64,000 nucleotides of DNA from the NCBI RefSeq assembly GCF_003952165.1, contig NZ_RXFT01000010.1:124001-188000 (forward strand), given 5' to 3'. The notes under the pieces were generated by a model. That model ran no database searches. It was given only the letters and a program-made list of their open reading frames with translations, and was not told where the DNA came from. A program made the position numbers and the translations under genes. Position 1 is the stretch's first letter; the number at the start of each line of letters is the position of its first letter. Positions 16,250 to 24,238 of this stretch are shown here, in pieces. Source of the stretch: Variovorax guangxiensis (GTDB lineage Bacteria; Pseudomonadota; Gammaproteobacteria; Burkholderiales; Burkholderiaceae_C).

Positions 16250-16519
16250 ATGCACACGATCATGGTGATGGGCGGCGGCTTCGTGCTGCTGGTGGTGTTC
16301 CTGCTGGCCGGGCGCCTGCTGGGCGACGGCTCCCCGGCGGCGCTGGCCGTCGCGGCCAAGTGGTTCATTCCGGCGTGGTTCGTCGGCGCGGGCATCAACA
16401 TGGCCGTGGGCGTGATCAAGGCCGGGTATTCGGTGGCCGAGGAGCTGCCGATCTTCCTGCTGATCTTCGCGGTGCCGGCCGTGGTGGCGGCGCTCGTATG
16501 GTGGAAGTTCGGGCGCTAG
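16250..16519 (+). CDS. Small three-helix membrane protein, function unknown
   Basis: Protein of 89 aa with three hydrophobic segments (about residues 5-23, 33-55, 66-85) and few charged residues (ends WWKFGR). AGGAGGA lies eight nt before the start at 16250, a strong ribosome site. It follows the SDR by 32 nt, so both are probably cotranscribed under the divergent LysR gene. No family is recognised. Confidence 0.7.
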   Translation: MHTIMVMGGGFVLLVVFLLAGRLLGDGSPAALAVAAKWFIPAWFVGAGINMAVGVIKAGYSVAEELPIFLLIFAVPAVVAALVWWKFGR

Positions 16520-16575
16520 CCCGGCCCGAATAGCCCCGACCCGGCCGTGACATCGGGCCGGGGCACAATCCGCGG

Positions 16576-17409
16576 ATGCTCATGTATCCGCATATCGACC
16601 CCATCGCGCTGCAAATCGGGCCGGTGGCCATCCACTGGTACGGCCTGACCTACCTGGCCGCGTTTGCGCTGTTCTACTTCCTCGGCACGCGCCGCCTCCG
16701 GCACGAGCCGTTCCGCAGGCTGGTGGATGCCGGCGTGTGGCAACGCCGGGACATCGAGGACATTCTTTTCCTCGGCGTGATGGGCGTCATCGTCGGCGGG
16801 CGGCTGGGCTACTGCCTCTTCTACAAGCCCGAGTTCTATCTCACGCACCCGCTCGAAATCCTCTACGTGTGGCAGGGCGGCATGAGCTTCCACGGCGGTC
16901 TGCTCGGCGTGATCGGCGCGATGGTGTGGTTCTCGCACTCGCGCAAGCGGCCGTTCTGGCAGGTGATGGACTTCGTCTCACCCTGCGTGCCGACGGGCCT
17001 CGCGGCCGGCCGCGTGGGCAACTTCATCAATGGCGAGTTGTGGGGGCGCTTCAGCAGCCCCGATCTGCCCTGGGGCATGGTGTTCCCGCAGAGCGGGTCG
17101 ATGCTGCCGCGCCATCCCTCGCAGGTCTACCAGTTCCTGCTGGAGGGGCTGCTGCTTTTCGTCGTGATGTGGCTCTACGCGCGCAAGGAGCGCAAGCAGG
17201 GCCAGGTGGCCTCGGTGTTCCTCATCGGCTACGGCGTGCTGCGCTTCGTGGCCGAGTATTTCCGCGAGCCCGACGACTTCCTCGGCCTGCGTGCGCTCGA
17301 CCTGAGCCAGGGGCAGTGGCTGAGCATCCCGATGATCGTTGCGGGCATCGCGCTTTGGTTCTGGTTCGGCCGCACCGGTGGCAAAGCGGCCAGCGCCGCG
17401 CGGGCCTGA
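16576..17409 (+). CDS. lgt: Prolipoprotein diacylglyceryl transferase Lgt
   Basis: Inner-membrane enzyme that transfers diacylglycerol from phosphatidylglycerol to the lipobox cysteine of prolipoproteins; 277 aa. Family features include IHWYGLTYL near the N-terminus, HGGLLG, the Lgt signature GRVGNFINGELWGR and the YQFLLEG segment. Seven hydrophobic segments are visible. Met 16576 is used; Met 16582 is also possible. A clear intrinsic terminator follows the stop. Confidence 0.97.
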   Translation: MLMYPHIDPIALQIGPVAIHWYGLTYLAAFALFYFLGTRRLRHEPFRRLVDAGVWQRRDIEDILFLGVMGVIVGGRLGYCLFYKPEFYLTHPLEILYVWQGGMSFHGGLLGVIGAMVWFSHSRKRPFWQVMDFVSPCVPTGLAAGRVGNFINGELWGRFSSPDLPWGMVFPQSGSMLPRHPSQVYQFLLEGLLLFVVMWLYARKERKQGQVASVFLIGYGVLRFVAEYFREPDDFLGLRALDLSQGQWLSIPMIVAGIALWFWFGRTGGKAASAARA

Positions 17410-17418
17410 GCTTTCACC

Positions 17419-17439
17419 AAGGGGCCCTTCGGGCCCTTT
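17419..17439 (+). terminator. Intrinsic terminator of lgt
   Basis: AAGGGGCCC-TTC-GGGCCCTTT forms a 9-bp stem (one G-U) with a 3-nt loop, ending in a T-rich run (TTTGTCTT). It starts 10 nt after the lgt stop. It separates lgt from the malonate operon. Confidence 0.8.
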
Positions 17440-17507
17440 GTCTTAAGGGTAACTACCCGCCGCACATTCGACGCGCGGCACTTGCGCCGGGCGGATGTCG
17501 GGCTCAG

Positions 17508-17521
17508 AATTACGCGTAATT
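17508..17521. promoter_or_regulatory. Perfect 14-bp palindrome upstream of the GntR gene
   Basis: AATTACGCGTAATT is perfectly self-complementary and AT-rich within a GC-rich region. It lies 27 nt before the start of the GntR-type regulator. Its half-site recurs imperfectly as AATTATGCG at 17529-17537. GntR/FadR regulators bind short palindromes near their own promoter, so this is the best candidate operator for the malonate operon. Confidence 0.6.
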
Positions 17522-17547
17522 ACAGGAAATTATGCGGTCCTGATCCC

Positions 17548-18216
17548 ATGCGCCTGGTTCCCAACTCCCTGCACGACGAAGTCGCCGCCACGCTGCGCGA
17601 GCAGATCTTCGACGGCTCCCTGGCCCCCGGCAGCTTCGTCGACGAGATCGCCCTGTGCGAGCGGCTCTCGATCTCCCGCACGCCGCTGCGCGAAGCGCTC
17701 AAGGTGCTCACCGCCGAAGGCCTGCTGCGGCATGAGCCGCGGCGCGGCTGCTTCGTCAACGAGGTGACCGAGCGCGATCTCGACGAAATCTTCCCCGTCA
17801 TCGCGCTGCTCGAAGGCCGCTGCGCCTACGAGGCGGCCCGCAATGCCAGCGACGCCGAACTGCAGGAGCTCGACGCCCTGCACGAGCGCCTCGTGCGCCA
17901 CGCCAGGGCCAAGCGCATCAACGACTACTACGCCACCAATCACATCATCCACGAGGCGATCATCAAGCTGGCCGACAACAAGTGGCTGGCGCAGGTGATC
18001 GGCGACCTGCGCAAGATCCTCAAGCTCGCGCGCCTGCAGCAGCTGCATGCGCCCGGGCGGCTCGACCAGAGCCTGTCGGAGCACCTGGCCGTGTTCGCGG
18101 CGCTGAAGGCGCGCGACAGCGAAGGCGCCGACGCCGCCATGCGCACGCACCTGACACGCCAGCGCGAGGCGCTGCGCGAGGTCGCGCGCCAGCAGAAGTC
18201 CAGGGTGATGTCGTGA
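17548..18216 (+). CDS. GntR/FadR-family regulator of the malonate operon (MatR-like)
   Basis: Regulator of 222 aa. The N-terminal winged HTH (residues 8-72; LREQIFDGSLAPGSFVDE, SISRTPLREALKVL) is followed by an all-helical FCD effector domain (about 80-215) with the histidines expected of metal/carboxylate binding. The Met at 17548 gives the family start; an upstream Met at 17482 would run through the palindrome. The gene lies 28 nt before malonyl-CoA decarboxylase, the position of matR in malonate operons. Likely ligand is malonate or malonyl-CoA, by analogy. Confidence 0.85.
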   Translation: MRLVPNSLHDEVAATLREQIFDGSLAPGSFVDEIALCERLSISRTPLREALKVLTAEGLLRHEPRRGCFVNEVTERDLDEIFPVIALLEGRCAYEAARNASDAELQELDALHERLVRHARAKRINDYYATNHIIHEAIIKLADNKWLAQVIGDLRKILKLARLQQLHAPGRLDQSLSEHLAVFAALKARDSEGADAAMRTHLTRQREALREVARQQKSRVMS

Positions 18217-18244
18217 CGATCCTTACGAGCATTGGAGTGCCCCG

Positions 18245-19711
18245 ATGAGTGCGACCGAATGGTTCCAGGCGCGGCTGCGTTCTGGCGAGAAGTCCAAAGT
18301 GCCGGTAGCGCCCGAAGGCGCGGCGAAGAGCGCATCGAAGAACGCGCCCAAGCCCAGCGCCCGCCCGACCGCCGAGCGCCTGCAGGCCACGCTGCGCAAG
18401 GCCGACGAGGCCCTGTCGCCGCGTGCGCTGCGCCGCGTGCTGGCCGACCTGCAGGCGGTGATCGACCCGCGCGTGAGCGAGGTCGAGGGCGGCCGCCGCG
18501 CCCATGCCATCGCAGACGCCTACCGAGCCGCCACGCCCGACGAGCGCCGCGACTACTGGGCGCTCATGAGCGAGCATTTCGCCGCCGATGCGCAAAAGCT
18601 CAAGACCGCGCGCGACCAGCACCAGGCGGCCGTCGGCACGCCCGACGAGGGCCAGGCCGAGCTGCGCCTGCGCCGCGCACTGGTGTCGCCGCGCATGCGC
18701 CTGCTGCAGCGCTTCGCGGTCGAGCCCGAGGGCATGCGCTTTCTGGTGGACCTGCGCGCCGACCTGCTGCCTTGCCTGAAGGCCGACAAGCGCCTGCTCG
18801 CGCTCGATGCCGAGCTCGAACAGCTCTTCTCCACCTGGTTCGACGTCGCCTTCCTCGAACTGCGCCGCATCGACTGGGATTCGCCGGCCTCGCTGATCGA
18901 GAAGCTCATTCGCTACGAAGCGGTGCACGACATCAAGAGCTGGTCCGACGTGAAGAACCGGCTCGACGACAGCGACCGCCGCTGCTACGGCTTCTTCCAT
19001 CCGCGCCTGCCCAACGAGCCGCTCATCTTCGTCGAGGTGGCGCTGGTCGACCGCATCAGCGCCGGCATCACGCCGCTGCTCGACGAAGCCGCCGTGCCGG
19101 TGCCTGCCGCACGTGCCACCACCGCCATCTTCTATTCGATCAGCAACACGCAGAACGGCCTGCGCGGCGTGAGCTTCGGCGATTCGCTCATCAAGCGCGT
19201 GGTCGAGACGCTGCAGGACGAGCTTCCGCGCCTGAAGACCTTCGCCACGCTCTCGCCGATTCCGGGCTTTCGCACCTGGCTCGCGAAGAACGCCGGCGAC
19301 CTGCTGCCGCGCCTGGACGAAAAGCGCGAGGCCGAACTGGGCCGCCTCGTCGGCTCGGTGCCGCCCACGGCGGAGCGCCTGCTCGCCGCGGTGGACGGCG
19401 CCGCGAGCCTCGACGCCAAGTCGCCGCTGCGCCAGTGGCTGATGCAGGCGGCCGCCGAGTACCTTGGCCGCGCGCTGGTCGACGGCACGCCGGCCGATCC
19501 GGTGGCGCGCTTCCACCTGGGCAACGGCGCGCGCGTCGAGCGCCTGAACTGGGCGGGCGATCCGTCGGCCAAGGGACAGAAGCAGTCCTACGGACTCATG
19601 GTCAACTACCTCTATGACCTCAAGCGCCTGGACAAGCACCGCACCTGGCTGGCCGAGGGCAAGGTGGCCGTATCGGGAGACGTCGAAAGCCTGTATTTCA
19701 AAAAAGGCTGA
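18245..19711 (+). CDS. Malonyl-CoA decarboxylase (MatA/MCD family)
   Basis: Decarboxylates malonyl-CoA to acetyl-CoA; 488 aa, close to bacterial MCD length. The helical N-terminal domain spans about residues 50-220 and the GNAT-like catalytic domain about 230-480. Family motifs are FYSISNTQNGLRGV, LSPIPGF with Ser337 and FHLGNGARVERLNW with His424. Ser337 and His424 correspond to the catalytic Ser and His known in human MCD. It is the second gene of the malonate operon, after the regulator. The first 35 residues are basic and low in complexity. Confidence 0.95.
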   Translation: MSATEWFQARLRSGEKSKVPVAPEGAAKSASKNAPKPSARPTAERLQATLRKADEALSPRALRRVLADLQAVIDPRVSEVEGGRRAHAIADAYRAATPDERRDYWALMSEHFAADAQKLKTARDQHQAAVGTPDEGQAELRLRRALVSPRMRLLQRFAVEPEGMRFLVDLRADLLPCLKADKRLLALDAELEQLFSTWFDVAFLELRRIDWDSPASLIEKLIRYEAVHDIKSWSDVKNRLDDSDRRCYGFFHPRLPNEPLIFVEVALVDRISAGITPLLDEAAVPVPAARATTAIFYSISNTQNGLRGVSFGDSLIKRVVETLQDELPRLKTFATLSPIPGFRTWLAKNAGDLLPRLDEKREAELGRLVGSVPPTAERLLAAVDGAASLDAKSPLRQWLMQAAAEYLGRALVDGTPADPVARFHLGNGARVERLNWAGDPSAKGQKQSYGLMVNYLYDLKRLDKHRTWLAEGKVAVSGDVESLYFKKG

Positions 19712-19816
19712 AGTCCGCAAAAGAGAAAGTCGAAGCAGAGCAAGGAGCCGGTGCACCCAAGGCCGGCAGCCGCACGGGGCGGCAAGATCCACAACGACAC
19801 ACAGGAGATGAGACAA

Positions 19817-20803
19817 ATGAACCCAAGCTTTCAGCGCCGCGACGTACTGCGCGTGGCCGCCGCCGGTGCGGCCGTACTGTGCGGCGCCGCGCGGGCCCAG
19901 CAGGGCTGGCCGACGAAGCCCGTGACGATGATCGTGCCGTTCCCGGCCGGCGGCGGCACTGATGCCTTCGCTCGGCCGCTGTCGGGGCAGTTCTCGCGCG
20001 TCGCGGGCCAGACGCTGGTCATCGACAACCGCGGCGGGGCAGGGGGCACGCTGGGCGCGAGCATCGCCGCCAAGGCGCCGGCCGACGGCTACACACTCTT
20101 CATGGGCGCGGTGCACCATGCGATCGCACCGTCCATCTATCCGAAGCTCGACTACGACATCGAGAAAGACTTCGTGCCGCTGATGCTGCTGGCCAACGTG
20201 CCGCAGGTGGTGGTCATCAACCCGAAGCGGGTGCAGGCCAACACCATCCAGGAATTCATCGCGCTGGTGAAGCGCAACCCCGGCAAGTTCAACTACGGCT
20301 CGGCCGGCTCGGGCACCTCGCACCACCTGGCGGGCGAGCTCTTCAAGATCCAGACCGGCACTTTCATCACCCACATTCCGTACCGCGGCGCGGGCCCGGC
20401 GCTGTCGGACCTGATCTCGGGCAACGTCGACCTGATGTTCGACGGCCTGGGTTCCTCGGCGCAGCACATCAAGAGCGGCCGCATCAAGGCGCTGATGGTG
20501 GCCGGCACCAAGCGCAATCCCGCCTTCCCCGATGTGCCCTGCGCCGCCGAAGTGGGCCTGCCCGAGTACACCGTGACCACCTGGTACGGCCTGTGGGCGC
20601 CCAAGGGCACGCCGGCCGACACGCAGACGCGCGCCATCGACGACATGAAGAAGTCGCTGGCCACCGACGACCTCAAGGGCATCTGGGCCCAGAACGGTTC
20701 CGAGATCCCGAACCTCACCACCACCGCCTACGGCAGCTTCGTCAATGCCGAGATCAAGCGCTGGGCCGCGGTGGTGAAGGCCTCGGGCGCCAAGCTCGAA
20801 TGA
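19817..20803 (+). CDS. Bug-type (TctC) tripartite tricarboxylate transporter receptor
   Basis: Periplasmic solute receptor of 328 aa. The N-terminus carries a possible twin-arginine signal (RRDVLR at residues 7-12) and a cleavage site after ARA (27). The mature protein starts with the Bug pattern WPTKPVTMIVPFPAGGGTD and has IDNRGGAGG and NYGSAGSGTSHHLAGELF. GGAG precedes Met 19817; an in-frame Met at 19751 is untypical. Position inside the malonate operon suggests capture of malonate or a related carboxylate. No TctA/TctB permease genes are nearby, which is usual for orphan Bug genes. Confidence 0.9.
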   Translation: MNPSFQRRDVLRVAAAGAAVLCGAARAQQGWPTKPVTMIVPFPAGGGTDAFARPLSGQFSRVAGQTLVIDNRGGAGGTLGASIAAKAPADGYTLFMGAVHHAIAPSIYPKLDYDIEKDFVPLMLLANVPQVVVINPKRVQANTIQEFIALVKRNPGKFNYGSAGSGTSHHLAGELFKIQTGTFITHIPYRGAGPALSDLISGNVDLMFDGLGSSAQHIKSGRIKALMVAGTKRNPAFPDVPCAAEVGLPEYTVTTWYGLWAPKGTPADTQTRAIDDMKKSLATDDLKGIWAQNGSEIPNLTTTAYGSFVNAEIKRWAAVVKASGAKLE

Positions 20804-21588
20804 CCGCTGGAAGCGCCATCTCCCTGCGCCGCGACGGCGCCATCGCGATCGTCACGCTGTCGAACGCGGGGCGCCTCAACGCCATGACGCGCGCCATGTG
20901 GCGTGAACTGCGCGCGGTGTTCGACGGCCTGCGCAGCGATGGCGACAGCGACAGCGCCCTGCGCTGCGTGATCGTGCGCGGAGAGGGCGGCGCCTTCTGC
21001 GCGGGCGGCGACATTTCCGAGTACCCGTCGTTCCGCTTCAGCGAGCCCAGCCTGCGCGAGTTCCACGAGAACGAGGTCTGGGCTGCGCTGCAGGCGATGC
21101 TCGATTGCCCGCTGCCGCTGGTCGCGCAAATCGAGGGCGCCTGCATGGGCGCGGGCATCGAGATCGCGAGCTGCTGCGACATCCGCCTGGCCGGCGCCTC
21201 CGCGAGGTTCGGCGCGCCCATCGCCAAGCTCGGTTTTCCGATGGCGCCGCGCGAAGCCGCGCTGGTGCATGGCGCCATCGGCGACGTGCTCGCGCGCGAC
21301 ATGCTGCTGGCCGCCGGCGTGCATGGCGCGCAGCGCCTGTACGACGCGGGCTTCCTGCTGCAGGTGCTGCCCGACAACGAAGTGCCGCTCGCCGCCCAGT
21401 CGCACGCCGCGCGCATCGCAGCACTCTCCCCGCAGGCCGCGCGCCTGCACAAGGCCACCTTCGCCGTGCTGCGTGCCGGCGCTCCCTCGGCCCACGGCCT
21501 GCTGGCCACCGCCTACGATTACGCCGATTCCGTGGAGCACCGCGAGGGCATCGCCGCCTTCCTTGCCAAGCGCACCCCGAATTTCTGA
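20800..21588 (+). CDS. Crotonase-fold protein (enoyl-CoA hydratase/isomerase family), atypical active site
   Basis: Protein of 262 aa whose ATGA start overlaps the previous stop, so translation is coupled. The oxyanion-hole segments are AFCAGGDI and GACMGAGIEIASCCD. The first catalytic Glu of hydratases (in GIEIA) is kept. The second, expected in a QPEI-like segment, is replaced: the region reads FGAPIAKLGFPMA. That pattern is closer to decarylating or isomerising crotonases than to a true hydratase. Its place between the Bug receptor and malonyl-CoA synthetase suggests action on malonyl-CoA or a derivative; function remains open. Confidence 0.8.
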   Translation: MTAGSAISLRRDGAIAIVTLSNAGRLNAMTRAMWRELRAVFDGLRSDGDSDSALRCVIVRGEGGAFCAGGDISEYPSFRFSEPSLREFHENEVWAALQAMLDCPLPLVAQIEGACMGAGIEIASCCDIRLAGASARFGAPIAKLGFPMAPREAALVHGAIGDVLARDMLLAAGVHGAQRLYDAGFLLQVLPDNEVPLAAQSHAARIAALSPQAARLHKATFAVLRAGAPSAHGLLATAYDYADSVEHREGIAAFLAKRTPNF

Positions 21589-21611
21589 AGCCAAGCCAAG
21601 CAATCGTCCGA

Positions 21612-23150
21612 ATGAAGAAGTCCGCCAACGCCAACCTGTTCGCCGCCCTGCGCGCGGCCTTTCCCGCCGACCTCGACGCCATCGCCGTCGAAACCGACAG
21701 CGGCCTGTTCTATTCCTGGCGCGACCTCGAACGCGCCAGCGCCATGATCGCCAACCTGCTCGACGCCCTCGGGCTGGAGAAGGGTGCGCGCATCGCGGTG
21801 CAGGTCGAGAAGTCGGTCGAGGCCATGCTGCTGTACCTCGCCACGCTGCGCGCGGGCTATGTGTTCCTGCCGCTGAACACCGCCTACCAGAGCGCCGAGA
21901 TCGAATACTTCATCGGCAACGCCGAGCCGGCCGTGGTGGTGTGCACCAGCCGCAACGCGTCGTGGGTCGCGCCCATCGCCACCGCGGCGGGCACGAAGCA
22001 CGTCTTCACGCTGGACGACGACCGCACCGGCACGCTGCTCGACGTGGCCGCCCAGTGCAGCGACCAGCACGTGCCGGCAAAGCGCAAGGCCGACGACATG
22101 GCCGCCATCCTCTATACCAGCGGCACCACCGGCCGCAGCAAGGGCGCGATGCTCACGCACGGCAACCTGCTGTCGAACGCCGAGGTGCTGAAGGACTACT
22201 GGGGCTGGACCGAGGGCGACGTGCTGATCCACGCGCTGCCCATCTTCCACGTGCACGGCCTGTTCGTCGCGCTGCACGGCGCGCTGCTCAACGGCAGCAA
22301 GATCCTGTGGTTCGCCAAGTTCGACCCGAAGCGCGTCGTGCAGAAGCTGCCCGAGGCCACCGTGTTCATGGGCGTACCCACGCTGTACGTGCGCCTGCTG
22401 GCCGAGCCGGGCCTCACGCGCGAGGTGGTGCGCAACATGCGCCTGTTCGTCGCGGGCTCGGCGCCGCTGCTCATCGAGACCTTCGACGAATGGCGCGAGC
22501 GCACCGGCCACACCATTCTCGAGCGCTACGGCATGAGCGAGACGGTCATGCTCACCTCCAACCCCTACCGGCCGGAGCAGGGCGAGCGCCGCGGCGGCAC
22601 CGTCGGCTTCGCGCTGCCTGGCGTGCAGCTGCGCGTGCGCGACGACAGCGGCCGTGACTGCACCACCGACGAGATCGGCAACATCGAGGTCAGCGGCCCC
22701 AACGTGTTCGCGGGCTACTGGCGCATGCCCGAGAAAACGAAGGAGGAGTTCACCGCCGACGGCTTCTTCAAGACCGGCGACGTGGGCAAGATCGACGGCC
22801 GGGGCTACATCACCATCGTCGGGCGCAGCAAAGACCTGATCATCAGCGGCGGCTACAACGTGTACCCCGCCGAGATCGAGGGCTACATCAACGAGATGGC
22901 GGGCGTGGCCGAGAGCGCCGTGGTCGGCGTGCCGCACCCCGACTTCGGCGAGGTGGGCGTGGCCATCGTCATTCCCAAGGCGGGTGCGGCGCTCGATGGT
23001 GACGCCATCGTGGCGGAGCTGAAGTCGAAGCTCGCCAACTTCAAGATTCCCAAGCGCTGCTTCGTGGTGCCCGAGCTGCCGCGCAACGCCATGGGCAAGG
23101 TGCAGAAGGCGCTGCTGCGCACCGAGCACAAGGGGCTGTTCGCGGCCTGA
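21612..23150 (+). CDS. matB: Malonyl-CoA synthetase MatB
   Basis: ATP-dependent ligase that makes malonyl-CoA from malonate; 512 aa. The AMP-binding P-loop is YTSGTTGRSKGAMLTHGN, followed by HALPIFHVHGLFVALHG, ERYGMSETVML, and GRSKDLIISGGYNVYPAEIE with C-terminal PRNAMGKVQK. Presence of a decarboxylase gene upstream in the same operon supports malonate rather than another acyl substrate. The start at 21612 lies 23 nt after the crotonase gene. Overlap and spacing place the last four genes in one operon. Confidence 0.93.
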   Translation: MKKSANANLFAALRAAFPADLDAIAVETDSGLFYSWRDLERASAMIANLLDALGLEKGARIAVQVEKSVEAMLLYLATLRAGYVFLPLNTAYQSAEIEYFIGNAEPAVVVCTSRNASWVAPIATAAGTKHVFTLDDDRTGTLLDVAAQCSDQHVPAKRKADDMAAILYTSGTTGRSKGAMLTHGNLLSNAEVLKDYWGWTEGDVLIHALPIFHVHGLFVALHGALLNGSKILWFAKFDPKRVVQKLPEATVFMGVPTLYVRLLAEPGLTREVVRNMRLFVAGSAPLLIETFDEWRERTGHTILERYGMSETVMLTSNPYRPEQGERRGGTVGFALPGVQLRVRDDSGRDCTTDEIGNIEVSGPNVFAGYWRMPEKTKEEFTADGFFKTGDVGKIDGRGYITIVGRSKDLIISGGYNVYPAEIEGYINEMAGVAESAVVGVPHPDFGEVGVAIVIPKAGAALDGDAIVAELKSKLANFKIPKRCFVVPELPRNAMGKVQKALLRTEHKGLFAA

Positions 23151-23156
23151 GCCGGG

Positions 23157-24221
23157 TCAGGCCGAGGGCGCGAGTCCGTTCATCAGCCCGCTGCCCGCGT
23201 GGCAGTTGATGTACTCGTAGCTCTGCTCGTCGGCCTTGAGCACCGACACCTCGTGGTACACGCGCAGCTGCAACTGGAAGTTCAGCGCCTGCACGTAGCG
23301 CATGAAGCTGCCGAAGATCGCGACGTGCGTGGGGTGCGATTCGGCCCAGCGCTCCATGTCGGCCAGCGAGCGCCAGTAGCTCAGCCCGAACGACTTCTGC
23401 AGCGGCGCGCCCTGCGCGTCGAGGTGGCGCATGTAGCGGTTGCTGTAGCAGCCGATGCCCAGCCCCTGGTCGCGCAGGAAGTCCATGCCCTCGCGCAGCA
23501 CCGGTTCCATGTCCTGCAGGTAGAGCGTGCGCTCCTGGCCGGTGGTGTCGGTCCATTCCTGGCCGGAGCGGATCATCGCGACGTTCTCGTGGCCCGCGAT
23601 GCGCACGCGCTGCCCCGGCGCCGGCGCGCCTGCGATCACCGCGCGCGAGCCCGAAGGCGCCATCGCGTCGGTCTGCGACAGCGGAATGCGGTCGCGCATC
23701 GAACCCCAGTAGCCGTGCTCCTGCAGCTCGCCGCTGACCCCGCCCATTACCACGCCCACGCCCTCGAAGCGGTCGGGCGTGTTGAACATGGTCTCGAAGT
23801 GCTCGACACGCGGCGAGGCGATCTCGCGGAAATAGCCGAGGCCCTCCGTGAGCCGCTCGTCGGAGCGCCACCAGGCGTCGACGGCGGGCGTCGCGCACCA
23901 CCGTGCGTAGGCGGCCGGGTCGCTCCAGTAGGCGATGGCGATCATGTTGTCGAAGCCTTGCGCGTCGACGTAGTGCGTGAGGTCGTGATGGCCGGGGCCG
24001 TCGGGCAGGGCGAAGTCTTGCGCGATCTTCATCAGCGCGGCACAGGCGCGGCCCTGCATTTCGGCGCCGCGCGACTGCACGCCGAAGTAGCCCATCACGA
24101 CCTGCCTCACCGCGACCGGTGCGCGGGCCGACCACACGGGGTAGGGCGGCACGTAGTCGTCTTCCACGCGGCGGTGGCGCGTGCGGGGGCACTTCAGGTG
24201 CTCGTCGATGGCGGATTCCAT
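23157..24221 (-). CDS. oxd: Aldoxime dehydratase (phenylacetaldoxime dehydratase family, haem enzyme)
   Basis: Haem-b enzyme that dehydrates aldoximes to nitriles; 354 aa, the usual family length. The family segments are visible: DEHLKCPRTRHRRV near the N-terminus, GYFGVQS, and SHPTHVAIFGSF followed by LRVYHEVSVL near the C-terminus. His296 or His299 is the candidate haem ligand and His323 the candidate catalytic residue. The Met at 24221 gives the family N-terminus. It lies 17 nt downstream of the nitrilase gene, so product and next enzyme are co-expressed. It ends only 6 nt from the convergent matB stop. Confidence 0.92.
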   Translation of the reverse strand: MESAIDEHLKCPRTRHRRVEDDYVPPYPVWSARAPVAVRQVVMGYFGVQSRGAEMQGRACAALMKIAQDFALPDGPGHHDLTHYVDAQGFDNMIAIAYWSDPAAYARWCATPAVDAWWRSDERLTEGLGYFREIASPRVEHFETMFNTPDRFEGVGVVMGGVSGELQEHGYWGSMRDRIPLSQTDAMAPSGSRAVIAGAPAPGQRVRIAGHENVAMIRSGQEWTDTTGQERTLYLQDMEPVLREGMDFLRDQGLGIGCYSNRYMRHLDAQGAPLQKSFGLSYWRSLADMERWAESHPTHVAIFGSFMRYVQALNFQLQLRVYHEVSVLKADEQSYEYINCHAGSGLMNGLAPSA

Positions 24222-24238
24222 GGTGTGCCTCCGTTGCT

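Noticed and set aside
15444..16519. Fusion of SDR and small membrane protein
   Set aside because: The small protein is in a different frame from the SDR and has its own AGGAGGA ribosome site at the right spacing.
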